DNA of 64,000 nucleotides from NCBI RefSeq assembly GCF_003412455.1, contig NZ_QTJU01000008.1, positions 172,816-236,815 of the forward strand, in the 5' to 3' direction. The stretch's first letter is position 1; the number at the start of each line of letters is the position of its first letter. Positions 34,073-43,108 of the stretch are shown one piece after another. The notes under the pieces are model-generated. The model saw only the letters and a program-made list of their open reading frames with translations. It was not told the origin of the DNA and made no database searches. The DNA is from Deminuibacter soli (lineage in GTDB: Bacteria > Bacteroidota > Bacteroidia > Chitinophagales > Chitinophagaceae). Position numbers and translations under genes: made by a program.

Positions 34073-35683
34073 CTATTGTTTTACAAACAGTTTATCGGCC
34101 ATTTTCGCATCATGACCGTAAATATCCTTCCTGAAGTTCAGCAGCCCGTCCCTGTCTACCCACGCGGTGAAATAACCAATGTATACCGGCACCTGCTTGT
34201 TCAGGGTAACCCAGTACTCTTTGTCGCCATGCATAAAGGAATCTATCTTTTCACTCGTCCATTCCGGCTGACCGCGCAGTAAGAATTCCGCCATTTTTTT
34301 GGGCTCGGACAAGCGGATACAACCGTGGCTTAGACTGCGGTTCGACTGGTCGAAGAGATCGTGGTTGGGTGTATCGTGCAGGTAAATATCGTAGTTGTTG
34401 GGAAACAGGAATTTCACCAGTCCCAGCGAGTTCCACGGACCAGGCTTTTGCCTTACTTCCGGTATGGCTGCATTTTTCCCGCTGGTAATTTCCATGTTGT
34501 GCGAGGCCAGGTAATTCTTATCGTTTTCAATACCGGGTAACACTTCTTTTTTCACGATGCTCACCGGTACATTCCAGTAAGGTGCAAACACCACGTACTT
34601 GAGTTTGCCGTTAAAAATAACCGTGCTATTGGCCTGGTTGCCTACAATCACATTCATGTCAAACGCATGCGCGCCTGAATCGTACGCGTGCAGCCTGTAC
34701 TCCGGGATATTAACCAGTATATATTCCGAATCTTCTATCGGCGGCATCCAGCGTACACGTTCCAGGTTAATTAAAATTTGTTGTATCCGGCGGGCGGGCG
34801 CAACGTTCAGCTCATCAATCATTTTTGAACCTATCACACCATCGGGCTCCAGCCCCATCCTGCGCTGAAAGCTTCTGGCTGCCGTAAACAGCGTGGAATC
34901 AAACAGGTTGGTGGTGTCTTCTTCCGTCATATCGCCCAGCCAGTACAAGCGTTGCTTAATGGTTGCAATTACGGGTAAGTCCATCCCTTTTTTATAGGGC
35001 TTGGCGGCTTTGGCAACCGTATCGCTCCAGTCATGTGCTTTTTCCAGCGCCGAATATTGCATCAGGCTTTCTTCCAGTTTTTTGTACTGGTCGTTCAGCG
35101 TTACGTATTGCGATGCATCTTTCTTGGTGCGTATCACCGAATCGAGCAAGGCAGAAAGGTCGAGTTTTTTACGCGGTATAAACCAGCCCAGTTCGGTGGC
35201 ATCAATATCGCTGCCTTTGTACACCTTGGCGGCATACATAAAAAACTGGCCGGTAAAATACAATTCAGCCTTCAGCTTATCGGCCTTGCTGGTTTTGTGG
35301 GAAAGGTCGTTTTTACAATGCTCGTACAGTTGTGTAAAGCGGGGATTGATAATGCTGCTGTCCTGCAGTTCAGCAGCGGCATTACCCAGCAGGTTGGCAA
35401 AGTTATTGGCCTGCTCGCCCAGCCCGCTGCTGTCGAACCAGGCATATTCGTAATTGCGTTGTTTGTAAAACGCGATATACTGTTCTTCGAACTGTTTAAA
35501 AGCGGTATCAGTACTTACAAAATGGTGCAGCTGTGCACTGTCGAGAAAGATGTCGTTGTAAGATGTTTCTTCAGTGATAGAGGTGTCCCTGGTAACGTTT
35601 TTATTTTTGGAATGCCTGCTCCTGCAGCCCCATGATACGGCCAGTAACAGTATGCCCGTTAATAAATAAACGCTCTTTCGCAT
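34073..35683 (-). CDS. L,D-transpeptidase of the YcbB/LdtD type, lipoprotein
   Basis: The ATG at 35683 starts a lipoprotein signal (MRKSVYLLTGILLLAVSWGC), giving 536 residues; upstream codons are not needed. A YcbB-type helical scaffold domain (about 60-250) is followed by a peptidoglycan-binding-like segment (TAARSFQRRMGLEPDGVIGSKMIDELN, about 275-301) and the YkuD catalytic domain with HDTPNHDLF ... SLSHGCIRLSEP (catalytic Cys near 455). It forms 3-3 cross-links or attaches proteins to peptidoglycan. As a lipoprotein it should be tethered in the envelope. Confidence 0.92.
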   Translation of the reverse strand: MRKSVYLLTGILLLAVSWGCRSRHSKNKNVTRDTSITEETSYNDIFLDSAQLHHFVSTDTAFKQFEEQYIAFYKQRNYEYAWFDSSGLGEQANNFANLLGNAAAELQDSSIINPRFTQLYEHCKNDLSHKTSKADKLKAELYFTGQFFMYAAKVYKGSDIDATELGWFIPRKKLDLSALLDSVIRTKKDASQYVTLNDQYKKLEESLMQYSALEKAHDWSDTVAKAAKPYKKGMDLPVIATIKQRLYWLGDMTEEDTTNLFDSTLFTAARSFQRRMGLEPDGVIGSKMIDELNVAPARRIQQILINLERVRWMPPIEDSEYILVNIPEYRLHAYDSGAHAFDMNVIVGNQANSTVIFNGKLKYVVFAPYWNVPVSIVKKEVLPGIENDKNYLASHNMEITSGKNAAIPEVRQKPGPWNSLGLVKFLFPNNYDIYLHDTPNHDLFDQSNRSLSHGCIRLSEPKKMAEFLLRGQPEWTSEKIDSFMHGDKEYWVTLNKQVPVYIGYFTAWVDRDGLLNFRKDIYGHDAKMADKLFVKQ

Positions 35684-35769
35684 AAGTTGTTTTTTAATGG
35701 TAGTCAGCAACTAAATTATTCATATCAATACCGTTCAGGAAGTGTGCAACACTCCGCAAAACAATATGG

Positions 35770-36474
35770 TTAAGCATTCACCAATAAAGCGGCCGCAACA
35801 ACGGCAGCAGTTTCGGTACGCAAACGCGTATTGCCCAGCGATACCGGTGCAAAGCTTTGCTGTAATGCCTGTGTTATTTCATTTGTTGAAAAATCGCCTT
35901 CAGGGCCAATGAGCAAAAGAACATCATCGTGCAATGTTATTTTATTCAAAGGCTGTTTGTGCCCATCCATTTCGCAATGCGCCACCAGCTTCTGCGTTGC
36001 CTGTATTGCAAGCACTTTTTCAAAGGATAATGGTTCGGGCATTTCGGGCAGCCAGGCCTGCTGGCTCTGCAGCATGGCCGATACCAGTATGCTCTGCATA
36101 CGGTCGAACCGGAAATGCTGACGCTCCGTACGCTCACTCAATAGCGGAATTATCTGCTGTACGCCCATTTCAGTAGCTTTCTCCAGGAACCATTCGTACC
36201 TGCCTGCATTTTTCAGCAGCGATACAGCCATGCGCACTTTCCTGTTTACCGCCCGTGGTTGCTGTTGCAGCCCGGTAATTTTTACGGTACAGCTTTTTTT
36301 GCTCACTTCCTGTATGCCGGCTGTGTACAAATGTCCCTTCCCATCGGTTAGCTGCAGGGCTGTGCCTGCACGCATGCGCAATACCTGTATGGCATGCTTA
36401 CTGCTCTCTTCACTCAGCACGTGTAATGTGCTTGTGGGCGTTATATCGGGTTCATAAAAATAAGCTAAAGACAT
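35770..36474 (-). CDS. rsmE: 16S rRNA (uracil(1498)-N(3))-methyltransferase
   Basis: This 234-residue protein has the N-terminal PUA-like part (HVLSEESSKHAIQVLRMRAG) and the SPOUT knot with LLIGPEGDFSTNEI (about 181-194) and LGNTRLRTETAAVVAAALL (about 210-228). These are the S-adenosylmethionine-binding signatures of RsmE. It methylates U1498 of 16S rRNA in the assembled 30S subunit. Confidence 0.93.
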   Translation of the reverse strand: MSLAYFYEPDITPTSTLHVLSEESSKHAIQVLRMRAGTALQLTDGKGHLYTAGIQEVSKKSCTVKITGLQQQPRAVNRKVRMAVSLLKNAGRYEWFLEKATEMGVQQIIPLLSERTERQHFRFDRMQSILVSAMLQSQQAWLPEMPEPLSFEKVLAIQATQKLVAHCEMDGHKQPLNKITLHDDVLLLIGPEGDFSTNEITQALQQSFAPVSLGNTRLRTETAAVVAAALLVNA

Positions 36475-36527
36475 TCAATCGGGATATTATAATAACATTA
36501 AACCGCAGGCCGGGGTGGCCGTATTCA

Positions 36528-38156
36528 TTAAAACGGTGCATCTCCTTCAATTCCATCGTCGAACTCGCCGCTGTTCATGCGGCTGCCTTTCTGGATAAAG
36601 AATTTGCCGCCCCCATCATCGCCTCCGCCCGGTGCACCGCTGGTACCCAATGGTTTCCAGGTATTGCCACCTGCCGGTGCAGCCCCGCCGCCCTGCGGGG
36701 CACCGCCTCCGCCGTTGAACCCGGCAAAATTGTCGTCGCCATCCCATTCTTCAAATTTCTGGATGTGCAGCAAGGCGCGCAGTTTGATGGTTTCGAGCGA
36801 ACCGTTACGGTGTTTGGCAATACGCACGTGGGTTTCACCACGGGTGCTTTCACCGTTTTCGTTATTCATCACTTCGTAGTATTCAGGACGGTAAATAAAC
36901 ATTACCATATCCGCATCCTGTTCAATGGCACCCGATTCACGCAGGTCACTCAGCTGCGGCATCTTGCTCTCTTTACGGGTTTCCACCGCACGGCTTAACT
37001 GGCTCAGTGCAATAATCGGGATATGTAACTCTTTTGCCAATGTTTTCAGGTTTCGCGAAATGGTACTGATCTCCTGTTCGCGGTTGGTTTGCTTACCATC
37101 GTTACTGCCGCTCATCAGCTGCAGGTAGTCGATGATAATGAAGCCCACCTTGTGCTTGTTTACCAGCCTCCTGGCCTTGGCCCTGAACTCGAAAATGTTC
37201 AGTGCGGCTGTATCATCGATAAAGATAGGCGCCTGCTCCAGGCGTTTAATGCCTTTTGAATGCAGCTGCTGGTATTCGTAATCTTCCAGTTTACCGCGGC
37301 TGATTTTTTCAAGCATAATCTCGCTCTCGGCACTTAAAATACGCTGCACCAGCTGTGCAGCACTCATTTCCAGTGAGAAGAACGCTACCGGTGTGGGTTT
37401 GGTGGGGTTCATGGCAGCGTTGCGGATAAGGTTAAGGGCAAATGCCGTTTTACCTACCGCCGGCCTTGCCGCCAGAATCACCAGGTCAGATGGCTGCCAG
37501 CCGTATGTAACCCTGTCTAGCGAAGGGAAACCGCTGGGCACACCCGAAATATCTTCGGTTTTGTTGCGCAGTTCGTCAATACGGTTAATGGTTTTGGCCA
37601 ATGCGCTGCCAATATCGTCGTAGTTCTTTTTGAGGTAGTTGTTGGTAATGTTGAACATCTTTTGCTCTGCATCATCGAGCAGGTCAAATACGTCGGTGCT
37701 GTCTTCATACGCATCACCGATAATTTCACCGCTGATACGGATCAGTTCGCGCTGGATGAACTTCTGCAGCACAATACGGGCGTGTGCTTCAATATTCGCA
37801 GTAGATACAACCGCGTTGGTTAATTTGGTAATGAAATAGGGGCCGCCAACAATATCCAGTTCTTCCTTGCTTTTCAGCTCTTCCACCACGGTGAGGATAT
37901 CGATGGGCATGCTTTTCTGCGCCAGGGTCTGGAACGATTTGAATATGCGCTGGTGGGCATCTACATAGAAACACTCTGCCTTAATAATCTCGATCACGTT
38001 ATCAAACGCACTTTTCTCGAGCATAATGGCACCGAGTACGGCCTCTTCCAGTTCCCTGGCCTGCGGTGGCACTTTGCCATACACCATTGTACTCAGGTCT
38101 ACCGAGGGCGCTTTGCGGCGTCCTTTCCGGTCTTTGTTAACGTTTCCTAGTTCCAT
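36528..38156 (-). CDS. dnaB: replicative DNA helicase DnaB
   Basis: The 542-residue protein has the DnaB N-terminal domain (VPPQARELEEAVLGAIMLEKSAF, about 30-52), a linker, and the RecA-like ATPase with Walker A AARPAVGKTAFALNL (about 233-247), Walker B FIIIDYLQLM and the RESGAIEQDADMVMF region. The last 70 residues are rich in Gly, Ala and Pro with an acidic end (DDGIEGDAPF), a tail that varies between species. It unwinds DNA 5' to 3' at the fork. No intein is present. Confidence 0.95.
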   Translation of the reverse strand: MELGNVNKDRKGRRKAPSVDLSTMVYGKVPPQARELEEAVLGAIMLEKSAFDNVIEIIKAECFYVDAHQRIFKSFQTLAQKSMPIDILTVVEELKSKEELDIVGGPYFITKLTNAVVSTANIEAHARIVLQKFIQRELIRISGEIIGDAYEDSTDVFDLLDDAEQKMFNITNNYLKKNYDDIGSALAKTINRIDELRNKTEDISGVPSGFPSLDRVTYGWQPSDLVILAARPAVGKTAFALNLIRNAAMNPTKPTPVAFFSLEMSAAQLVQRILSAESEIMLEKISRGKLEDYEYQQLHSKGIKRLEQAPIFIDDTAALNIFEFRAKARRLVNKHKVGFIIIDYLQLMSGSNDGKQTNREQEISTISRNLKTLAKELHIPIIALSQLSRAVETRKESKMPQLSDLRESGAIEQDADMVMFIYRPEYYEVMNNENGESTRGETHVRIAKHRNGSLETIKLRALLHIQKFEEWDGDDNFAGFNGGGGAPQGGGAAPAGGNTWKPLGTSGAPGGGDDGGGKFFIQKGSRMNSGEFDDGIEGDAPF

Positions 38157-38608
38157 TTACACGATAAATTTTCAACGGGTTAGTAAACTTATGTTCACTC
38201 GGCTTTCCCGGGGGCTAACAGCTCAGTTACGTTATTGACCAGACTAAACAACCAGTGTCTTTCATAATAAAGTAGAATCGCATCCCGCAAGAAAAGGACG
38301 GCGAATATAGTGGGAGAAAATTTGCTGCGGAAAAAATTAATGGCCGAAAATACATCTATTTCAACGCACAAACTACGCACACCACAGGCCGGTTTATTCA
38401 CTGCATTACAGGAGTTTTCCACCGTAATAGGGCCATTTCCACACAATTTATAAAAGTTTTCCCATCTTTTTTTAAGTATTGCACATGCCCTTGTGCAGAA
38501 AGATTTTCATGACCAGGAGGTATAAATCAACGATTTTTATGTAGTATTTATACCAAACGTTTTAACAACAGCTTCGCAGGCTTTTGGCCGAATTATAGAG
38601 AATAAACC

Positions 38609-38616
38609 TATTTTTG
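38609..38616 (+). promoter_or_regulatory. lpxA promoter -7 element
   Basis: TATTTTTG matches TAnnTTTG. A TTTTGG at 38582-38587 lies at about the -33 distance (22 bases between). The start site would fall near 38621-38623, giving a leader of about 57 bases. Confidence 0.55.
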
Positions 38617-38620
38617 CGCT

Positions 38621-38649
38621 GCCAGATACCAATCATCTGGTCTTTTTTT
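38621..38649 (+). terminator. terminator-like hairpin with T8 at the 5' end of the lpxA transcript
   Basis: CCAGAT and ATCTGG form a 6-bp stem with a 7-base loop, followed by TCTTTTTTTT. No plus-strand gene precedes it. It is either a terminator for an unseen small RNA or an early attenuator in the lpxA leader. Confidence 0.45.
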
Positions 38650-38678
38650 TGTCAACAGGCAGGCTATAAACTGACGGC

Positions 38679-39482
38679 ATGATTCATCCACATACATATA
38701 TTCATCCTAACGCCAAACTGGCGCAGAATGTAAAAATCGACCCTTTTACAGTCATCCACGAGGATGTTGAAATAGGGGAAGGTACCTGGGTAGGCAGCAA
38801 TGTTACTATCATGGAAGGCGCGCGCATTGGCAAAAACTGCCGCATTTTTCCGGGTGCCGTTATTGCCGGCATTCCGCAGGACCTGAAGTTTGACGGGGAA
38901 AAAACCTATGTGGAAATCGGAGACAACACCACCATCCGCGAATTTGTAACCGTAAACAGGGGCACCAAGGTTCGCGGTAAAACCACCGTGGGCGACAACT
39001 GCCTGATACAGGCGTATTGCCATGTGGCGCACGACTGCTCTGTAGGCAACCATTGCATTATGAGCAATAACACCCAGCTGGCCGGGCACGTGGTGCTGGG
39101 CGACTGGGCCATTATAGGCGGCGTAAGTGCCGTACACCAGTTTGTACGCGTGGGCAGCCATGCATTTATCGGCGGCGGCAGCCTGGTAGGCAAAGATGTG
39201 CCTCCCTACATTAAAGCCATGCGCAACCCGCTTAGCTACAGCGGCGTAAACAGCGTGGGTTTAAAAAGAAGGGGATTCAGCCTGCAGCAGATCAATCATA
39301 TCCTCGATATCTACCGCATTATTTATAACAAAGGCATGAACATTTCTCAGGCCCTCGAATTTATTGAAGAGGAAATGCCTGCAAGCGATGAACGTGACGA
39401 TATTGTTACGTTTATCCGTGAAAGCGGCCGCGGCATCATCAAACGCTATTCTGCGAACGGCGTTGCCGAAGAAGAAGATTAA
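38679..39482 (+). CDS. lpxA: acyl-ACP--UDP-N-acetylglucosamine O-acyltransferase
   Basis: This 267-residue left-handed beta-helix protein opens MIHPHTYIHPNAKLAQNVKIDPF and shows hexapeptide repeats to about residue 190. Within it are the GIPQDLKFDGEKTYVEIGDNTTIRE loop and CHVAHDCSVGNHCIMSNN with the catalytic His, then HQFVRVGSHAFIGGGS. It carries out the first step of lipid A synthesis. It stands alone; lpxD and lpxC/fabZ, often adjacent in Bacteroidota, are not in the window. Confidence 0.94.
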   Translation: MIHPHTYIHPNAKLAQNVKIDPFTVIHEDVEIGEGTWVGSNVTIMEGARIGKNCRIFPGAVIAGIPQDLKFDGEKTYVEIGDNTTIREFVTVNRGTKVRGKTTVGDNCLIQAYCHVAHDCSVGNHCIMSNNTQLAGHVVLGDWAIIGGVSAVHQFVRVGSHAFIGGGSLVGKDVPPYIKAMRNPLSYSGVNSVGLKRRGFSLQQINHILDIYRIIYNKGMNISQALEFIEEEMPASDERDDIVTFIRESGRGIIKRYSANGVAEEED

Positions 39483-39556
39483 AACAATACCAACCGCTGC
39501 GGCAGCCGCAGCAGTTGGTATATACCCAATAGTATCAAAATTTCCCTTTCACAGCA

Positions 39557-40177
39557 ATGATTATTGAACTGTCTGATGCCGGCAAAAGATTTAACCGGGA
39601 TTGGATATTCCGGCATATCACCTATCGCTTTACAGCAGGGGAAAGTTATGCTGTAACCGGCTCCAACGGCTCGGGCAAATCAACCCTTTTACAGGTGCTG
39701 GCCGGCAGTATGGATGCCAGTGAAGGGAAGGTGGCTTACACCGCCGCAAGCGGCCCGCAGATACAGCCAGACGCAATTTTCCGCCAGCTGGCTATTGCCG
39801 CGCCTTACCTTGAACTGATTGAAGAACTTACCGCACTCGAATTTCTCACCTTTCACGCAGGCTTCAAGCCCTTTATGCTGGGCATTACACCGCAGCACAT
39901 TATTGCCGAACTGGGCATGGAAGCTGCTGCCGGTAAACAGATACGCTTTTACAGCAGCGGTATGAAACAACGCATTAAACTGGCCCAGGCCATTTTTGCC
40001 GATTGCCCCCTGCTGCTGCTTGATGAGCCCTGCACCAACCTTGACCAGGCAGGTTATGCCCTGTACCACAGGCTGATTGAAAAGTATGCAGGCAGCAAAC
40101 TGGTGATCGTAAGCAGCAACGATGTAAACGAATACGACTTTTGCCGTCACCAGCTGCGTATCGCCGACTACAAATAA
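39557..40177 (+). CDS. small ABC transporter ATP-binding protein
   Basis: This 206-residue ATPase has Walker A GSNGSGKSTLL (about 35-45), signature FYSSGMKQRIKLAQAIF, Walker B LLLLDEPCTNLD and a terminal VIVSSNDVNEYDF, where the usual switch His is replaced (SSND). It lacks membrane segments, and no permease gene is next to it. The short length recalls CcmA-type heme-export ATPases, but the signature does not decide this. It lies 74 bases after lpxA. Confidence 0.75.
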   Translation: MIIELSDAGKRFNRDWIFRHITYRFTAGESYAVTGSNGSGKSTLLQVLAGSMDASEGKVAYTAASGPQIQPDAIFRQLAIAAPYLELIEELTALEFLTFHAGFKPFMLGITPQHIIAELGMEAAAGKQIRFYSSGMKQRIKLAQAIFADCPLLLLDEPCTNLDQAGYALYHRLIEKYAGSKLVIVSSNDVNEYDFCRHQLRIADYK

Positions 40178-40290
40178 ATTGTTCCCGCCATCACTGCCTG
40201 CGGCATGTGCCGCAAAAAAAAAGATTGCTTAACTCAGCTTATCGCATTTTGGTGTAATTTCACGGCTCATTTTAAACGAGCAACCGAATT

Positions 40291-41952
40291 ATGGCCGAAG
40301 TGATCTTAATGCCCCGCCTAAGCGATACCATGACAGAAGGTGTGATTGCTGCTTGGCACAAGAAAGTGGGTGATACCGTAAAGAAAGGCGATTTGTTAGC
40401 AGAAATTGAAACAGATAAAGCCACAATGGAACTGGAGAGCTACCAGGAAGGGACGTTATTGCATGTAGGAGCGAAAAACGGTGACAAGTTACAGGTGAAC
40501 GACCTGCTGGCTATTATCGGCAAACAGGGTGAAGATGTATCGGCCCTGGTAGCCCGGCATTCGAATGGTGGTGCTCCCGCAGCGCAGCCGCAGCCTGAAG
40601 CCCAGGCCAGTGCGCCTGCACAGAATGCTCCTGCCCAGGCAAGCGCACCAGCTGCTGCTCCCGGCATTGATGTTCACAATATGGAAGAAGTGGTGCTGAT
40701 GCCACGCCTCAGCGATACCATGACAGAAGGGGTAATTGCTGCATGGCATAAAAAAGTGGGTGACGCAGTTAAAAAAGGCGATATCCTGGCTGAAATTGAA
40801 ACAGACAAAGCCACGATGGAGCTGGAAAGCTATAAAACAGGCACCCTGCTTTACGCTGGTGCCCAGGCCGGCGAAAAAATTGCCGTAAACGACCTGCTCG
40901 CAATTATTGGCGAACAGGGTAAAATAAATGTTGACCAGGTAGTAGCAGCCCTCAAAGGCGGCGCACCAGCCCCGGCAGCACAGCCCGCACAGCAGACAGC
41001 ACCCGCAGCCCAGCCACAGCAGGCCCCGGCACAACAGGCCGCTCCTGCAGCAGCGCAGCAGGTTGTAAACGAAGGCCGCATTATTGCTTCTCCCCTCGCC
41101 AAAAAACTGGCCGAAGAAAAAGGCATCGATCTTAAATATGTACAGGGCAGCGGCGATGCAGGCCGTATCGTTAAACGCGATGTAGACAGCTTTACGCCAT
41201 CTGCCGCACCTGCAGCAACCACATCTGCCGCCACACCTGCCTATACTGCACCTTCAGCTCCTGCCGGACAGGTTAGCTTTGAAGACGTGCCGGTTTCACA
41301 GATGCGTAAGGTGATTGCCAAACGCCTTGCAGAAAGCAAATTCAGCGCACCTGAATTCTACCTCACCATGAGCATTAACATGGACGAACTGGTAGCAGCC
41401 CGCACGCGCATTAACGAAGGCAGCAAGGTAAAAATCAGCTTCAACGACTTTGTGCTGAAAGCAACAGCTATTGCACTGAAACAGCATCCAAAAATCAACA
41501 GCAGCTGGCTGGGCGATAAAATACGTGTTAACCACCATGTAAACATTGGTGTTGCCGTAGCAGTAGAAGAAGGCCTGCTGGTACCTGTAGTTCGTTTTGC
41601 AGATGGTAAATCGCTGAGCCAGATTTCTGCTGAGGTAAAAGACTACGCACAGAAAGCAAAAGATAAAAAACTGCAGCCGGCCGATTGGGAAGGCAGCACG
41701 TTCACCATTTCTAACCTGGGTATGTTTGGTATTGACCAGTTCACTGCCATCATTAACCCGCCTGATTCCTGCATACTCGCTGTTGGCGGTATCAGCCAGG
41801 AGCCGATCGTTAAAAACGGTGAAATCAAAATCGGCAATATCATGAAGCTCACCCTTACCTGCGACCACCGCGTGGTTGACGGTGCTACCGGTGCTGCTTT
41901 CCTGCAAACGCTGAAAGGCCTGCTCGAAGAGCCCCTGCGTATGCTGATCTAA
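40291..41952 (+). CDS. pdhC: pyruvate dehydrogenase complex E2, dihydrolipoamide acetyltransferase
   Basis: The 553-residue protein has two lipoyl domains with lipoylated Lys at 43 and about 173 (both in ETDKATMELES). Pro/Ala/Gln-rich linkers join these to a peripheral subunit-binding domain (IIASPLAKKLAEEKG ... GSGDAGRIVKRDV, about 267-300) and the catalytic domain ending DHRVVDGATGAAFLQ with the active His. It moves acetyl groups to CoA. E1 and E3 genes are not next to it, as is usual when E1 is encoded elsewhere in Bacteroidota. A terminator follows. Confidence 0.92.
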   Translation: MAEVILMPRLSDTMTEGVIAAWHKKVGDTVKKGDLLAEIETDKATMELESYQEGTLLHVGAKNGDKLQVNDLLAIIGKQGEDVSALVARHSNGGAPAAQPQPEAQASAPAQNAPAQASAPAAAPGIDVHNMEEVVLMPRLSDTMTEGVIAAWHKKVGDAVKKGDILAEIETDKATMELESYKTGTLLYAGAQAGEKIAVNDLLAIIGEQGKINVDQVVAALKGGAPAPAAQPAQQTAPAAQPQQAPAQQAAPAAAQQVVNEGRIIASPLAKKLAEEKGIDLKYVQGSGDAGRIVKRDVDSFTPSAAPAATTSAATPAYTAPSAPAGQVSFEDVPVSQMRKVIAKRLAESKFSAPEFYLTMSINMDELVAARTRINEGSKVKISFNDFVLKATAIALKQHPKINSSWLGDKIRVNHHVNIGVAVAVEEGLLVPVVRFADGKSLSQISAEVKDYAQKAKDKKLQPADWEGSTFTISNLGMFGIDQFTAIINPPDSCILAVGGISQEPIVKNGEIKIGNIMKLTLTCDHRVVDGATGAAFLQTLKGLLEEPLRMLI

Positions 41953-41977
41953 GTTTGAAGTTGTCATCCAACCATAC

Positions 41978-42010
41978 AAGCCCTTCCGCTAAACCGGAGG
42001 GGCTTTTTTT
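41978..42010 (+). terminator. intrinsic terminator after the E2 gene
   Basis: AAGCCCTTCCG and CGGAGGGGCTT form an 11-bp stem with one G-T pair and a 6-base loop, followed by seven T in total. Confidence 0.8.
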
Positions 42011-42194
42011 GCCCCCCCAACTGCCGCTCCCGAAGATTCCGTGACCCGGCTCTCTTTCGTATAGCCCTGAACTGCACTCAGCAGCCATTTTAGCCGTCTT
42101 TTTCCCGGGCAGGGTATTTTTACCCATAAAGCGCACAAAAGCGTTGTATGGCTATGCAAAATTCGCAGGAGGCAGATTTATACTAATTGGTAAA

Positions 42195-42725
42195 TCAGTA
42201 TTTGGATAATATAATTTCCTGGGCTTTGCTTTTCAGTTGCCGTAAAAAGACATCCCGATCCAACATATCTGCCCTGGAAAATGCGCCACCGTATATCGTA
42301 GTGTATAAATGCCCGTTTTCATCAGCAATTTCAATTGAGACAGGATCAAAATAATGATGCTGTAAATGAGATACATGCCAGCGCCTGAATAACCGCTGGC
42401 GTTCTTTTCCCCTGCCGTCTGACGAATCGCATACAAAAATGAGCGCACGCTCCTGGCTGTCGAGGAATTCATTAACCAAAAAGGCGATGGTCGCCGAGAT
42501 CTCATTATCAAGGGAAATGGCAGGATATATTCCGGCTGCACGCTCATTGTGGCGGACATCTATAAAGTCAAACTCAAATTCATAGATGTCAAAATCGTAA
42601 ATACCCAATAGTGGCGCCTGTTGACGCAAGGCTGCATTTCTATTGCTGAAAAAGCATTTATAAAGTAAGCCCTGATTAGTGTGGAAGACGTAGCTCCCAT
42701 TAGGTTGCAACGATAGCGGGTACAT
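42195..42725 (-). CDS. DUF6169-like protein
   Basis: The ATG is at 42725 (MYPLSLQPNGSYVFHTNQGLLYKC), giving 176 residues. The central YDFDIYEFEFDFIDV and ISATIAFLVNEFL with FVCDSSDGRGKERQRLFRRW match what I recall of DUF6169, a Bacteroidota family of unknown role. The SSDGRGKERxRLFxRW stretch is its clearest mark. It lies 8 bases after a 59-residue ORF, so the two look like one small operon, as seen in modules such as toxin-antitoxin pairs. Confidence 0.65.
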   Translation of the reverse strand: MYPLSLQPNGSYVFHTNQGLLYKCFFSNRNAALRQQAPLLGIYDFDIYEFEFDFIDVRHNERAAGIYPAISLDNEISATIAFLVNEFLDSQERALIFVCDSSDGRGKERQRLFRRWHVSHLQHHYFDPVSIEIADENGHLYTTIYGGAFSRADMLDRDVFLRQLKSKAQEIILSKY

Positions 42726-42733
42726 CAAAAAAA

Positions 42734-42913
42734 TTAGCAGGAAGGTTGGTGGTTCAGTTTAACCGGAGTGCTGATTTTATCCTTGTATTTTTCAAAAAAG
42801 GCAGCATCATCTCCGCTTTTTATGGCTTTTCGGAAAGCATCTTTCTCGGCCATCATTCTTTTGATAGCCTCATGCGCTTTCGAATTTTTCTTTATGGTAA
42901 TCTTGATGGACAT
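42734..42913 (-). CDS. 59-residue protein upstream of the DUF6169 gene
   Basis: This short frame starts ATG at 42913 and stops TAA at 42734, 8 bases ahead of the DUF6169 start. It reads MSIKITIKKNSKAHEAIKRMM, then KDAFRKAIKSGDDAAFFEKY, ending in NHQPSC. It is charged, helical and soluble, with no known motif. The coding-like composition, tight spacing and shared strand support a real gene. A role as a partner of the DUF6169 protein is inference. Confidence 0.65.
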   Translation of the reverse strand: MSIKITIKKNSKAHEAIKRMMAEKDAFRKAIKSGDDAAFFEKYKDKISTPVKLNHQPSC

Positions 42914-43059
42914 TACTGATAGACTGTTTACAAATTACGCAAAAAAAGCGCGTTTAGTAGCGTTCATTTTAGTGGATAGCTATAAAAAGCTGACTATAAA
43001 CGTCTTACTGCAGTTTTTGCTGTTGTTGCTACAGGGCCTTTGCAATGCAGGTATGCCAT

Positions 43060-43089
43060 AAAAAAAGCTTCCCGTAAGAGAAGCCTTTT
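43060..43089 (-). terminator. terminator of the histone-like gene
   Basis: In the minus direction AAGGCTTC and GAAGCTTT pair over a short loop with one G-T pair, followed by T residues. Confidence 0.7.
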
Positions 43090-43108
43090 ATTATCGAGGG
43101 CGTCAAAA

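Larger units (their letters stand above)
38157..38678. promoter_or_regulatory. 522-base dnaB-lpxA divergent region
   Basis: No convincing gene lies here. It holds GGTATAAAT...ATTTATACC (38519-38527 and 38546-38554, perfect 9-bp arms, 18-base loop), a small GCACA/TGTGC hairpin near 38481-38496, the lpxA promoter candidate and a hairpin followed by T8. The palindrome could be an operator for either gene, and a short RNA upstream of the T8 hairpin is possible. Confidence 0.45.

Noticed and set aside
38195..38446. 83-residue minus-strand ORF upstream of dnaB
   Set aside because: Composition is not coding-like, no conserved features, and it fills a region with promoter-like and palindromic sequence.
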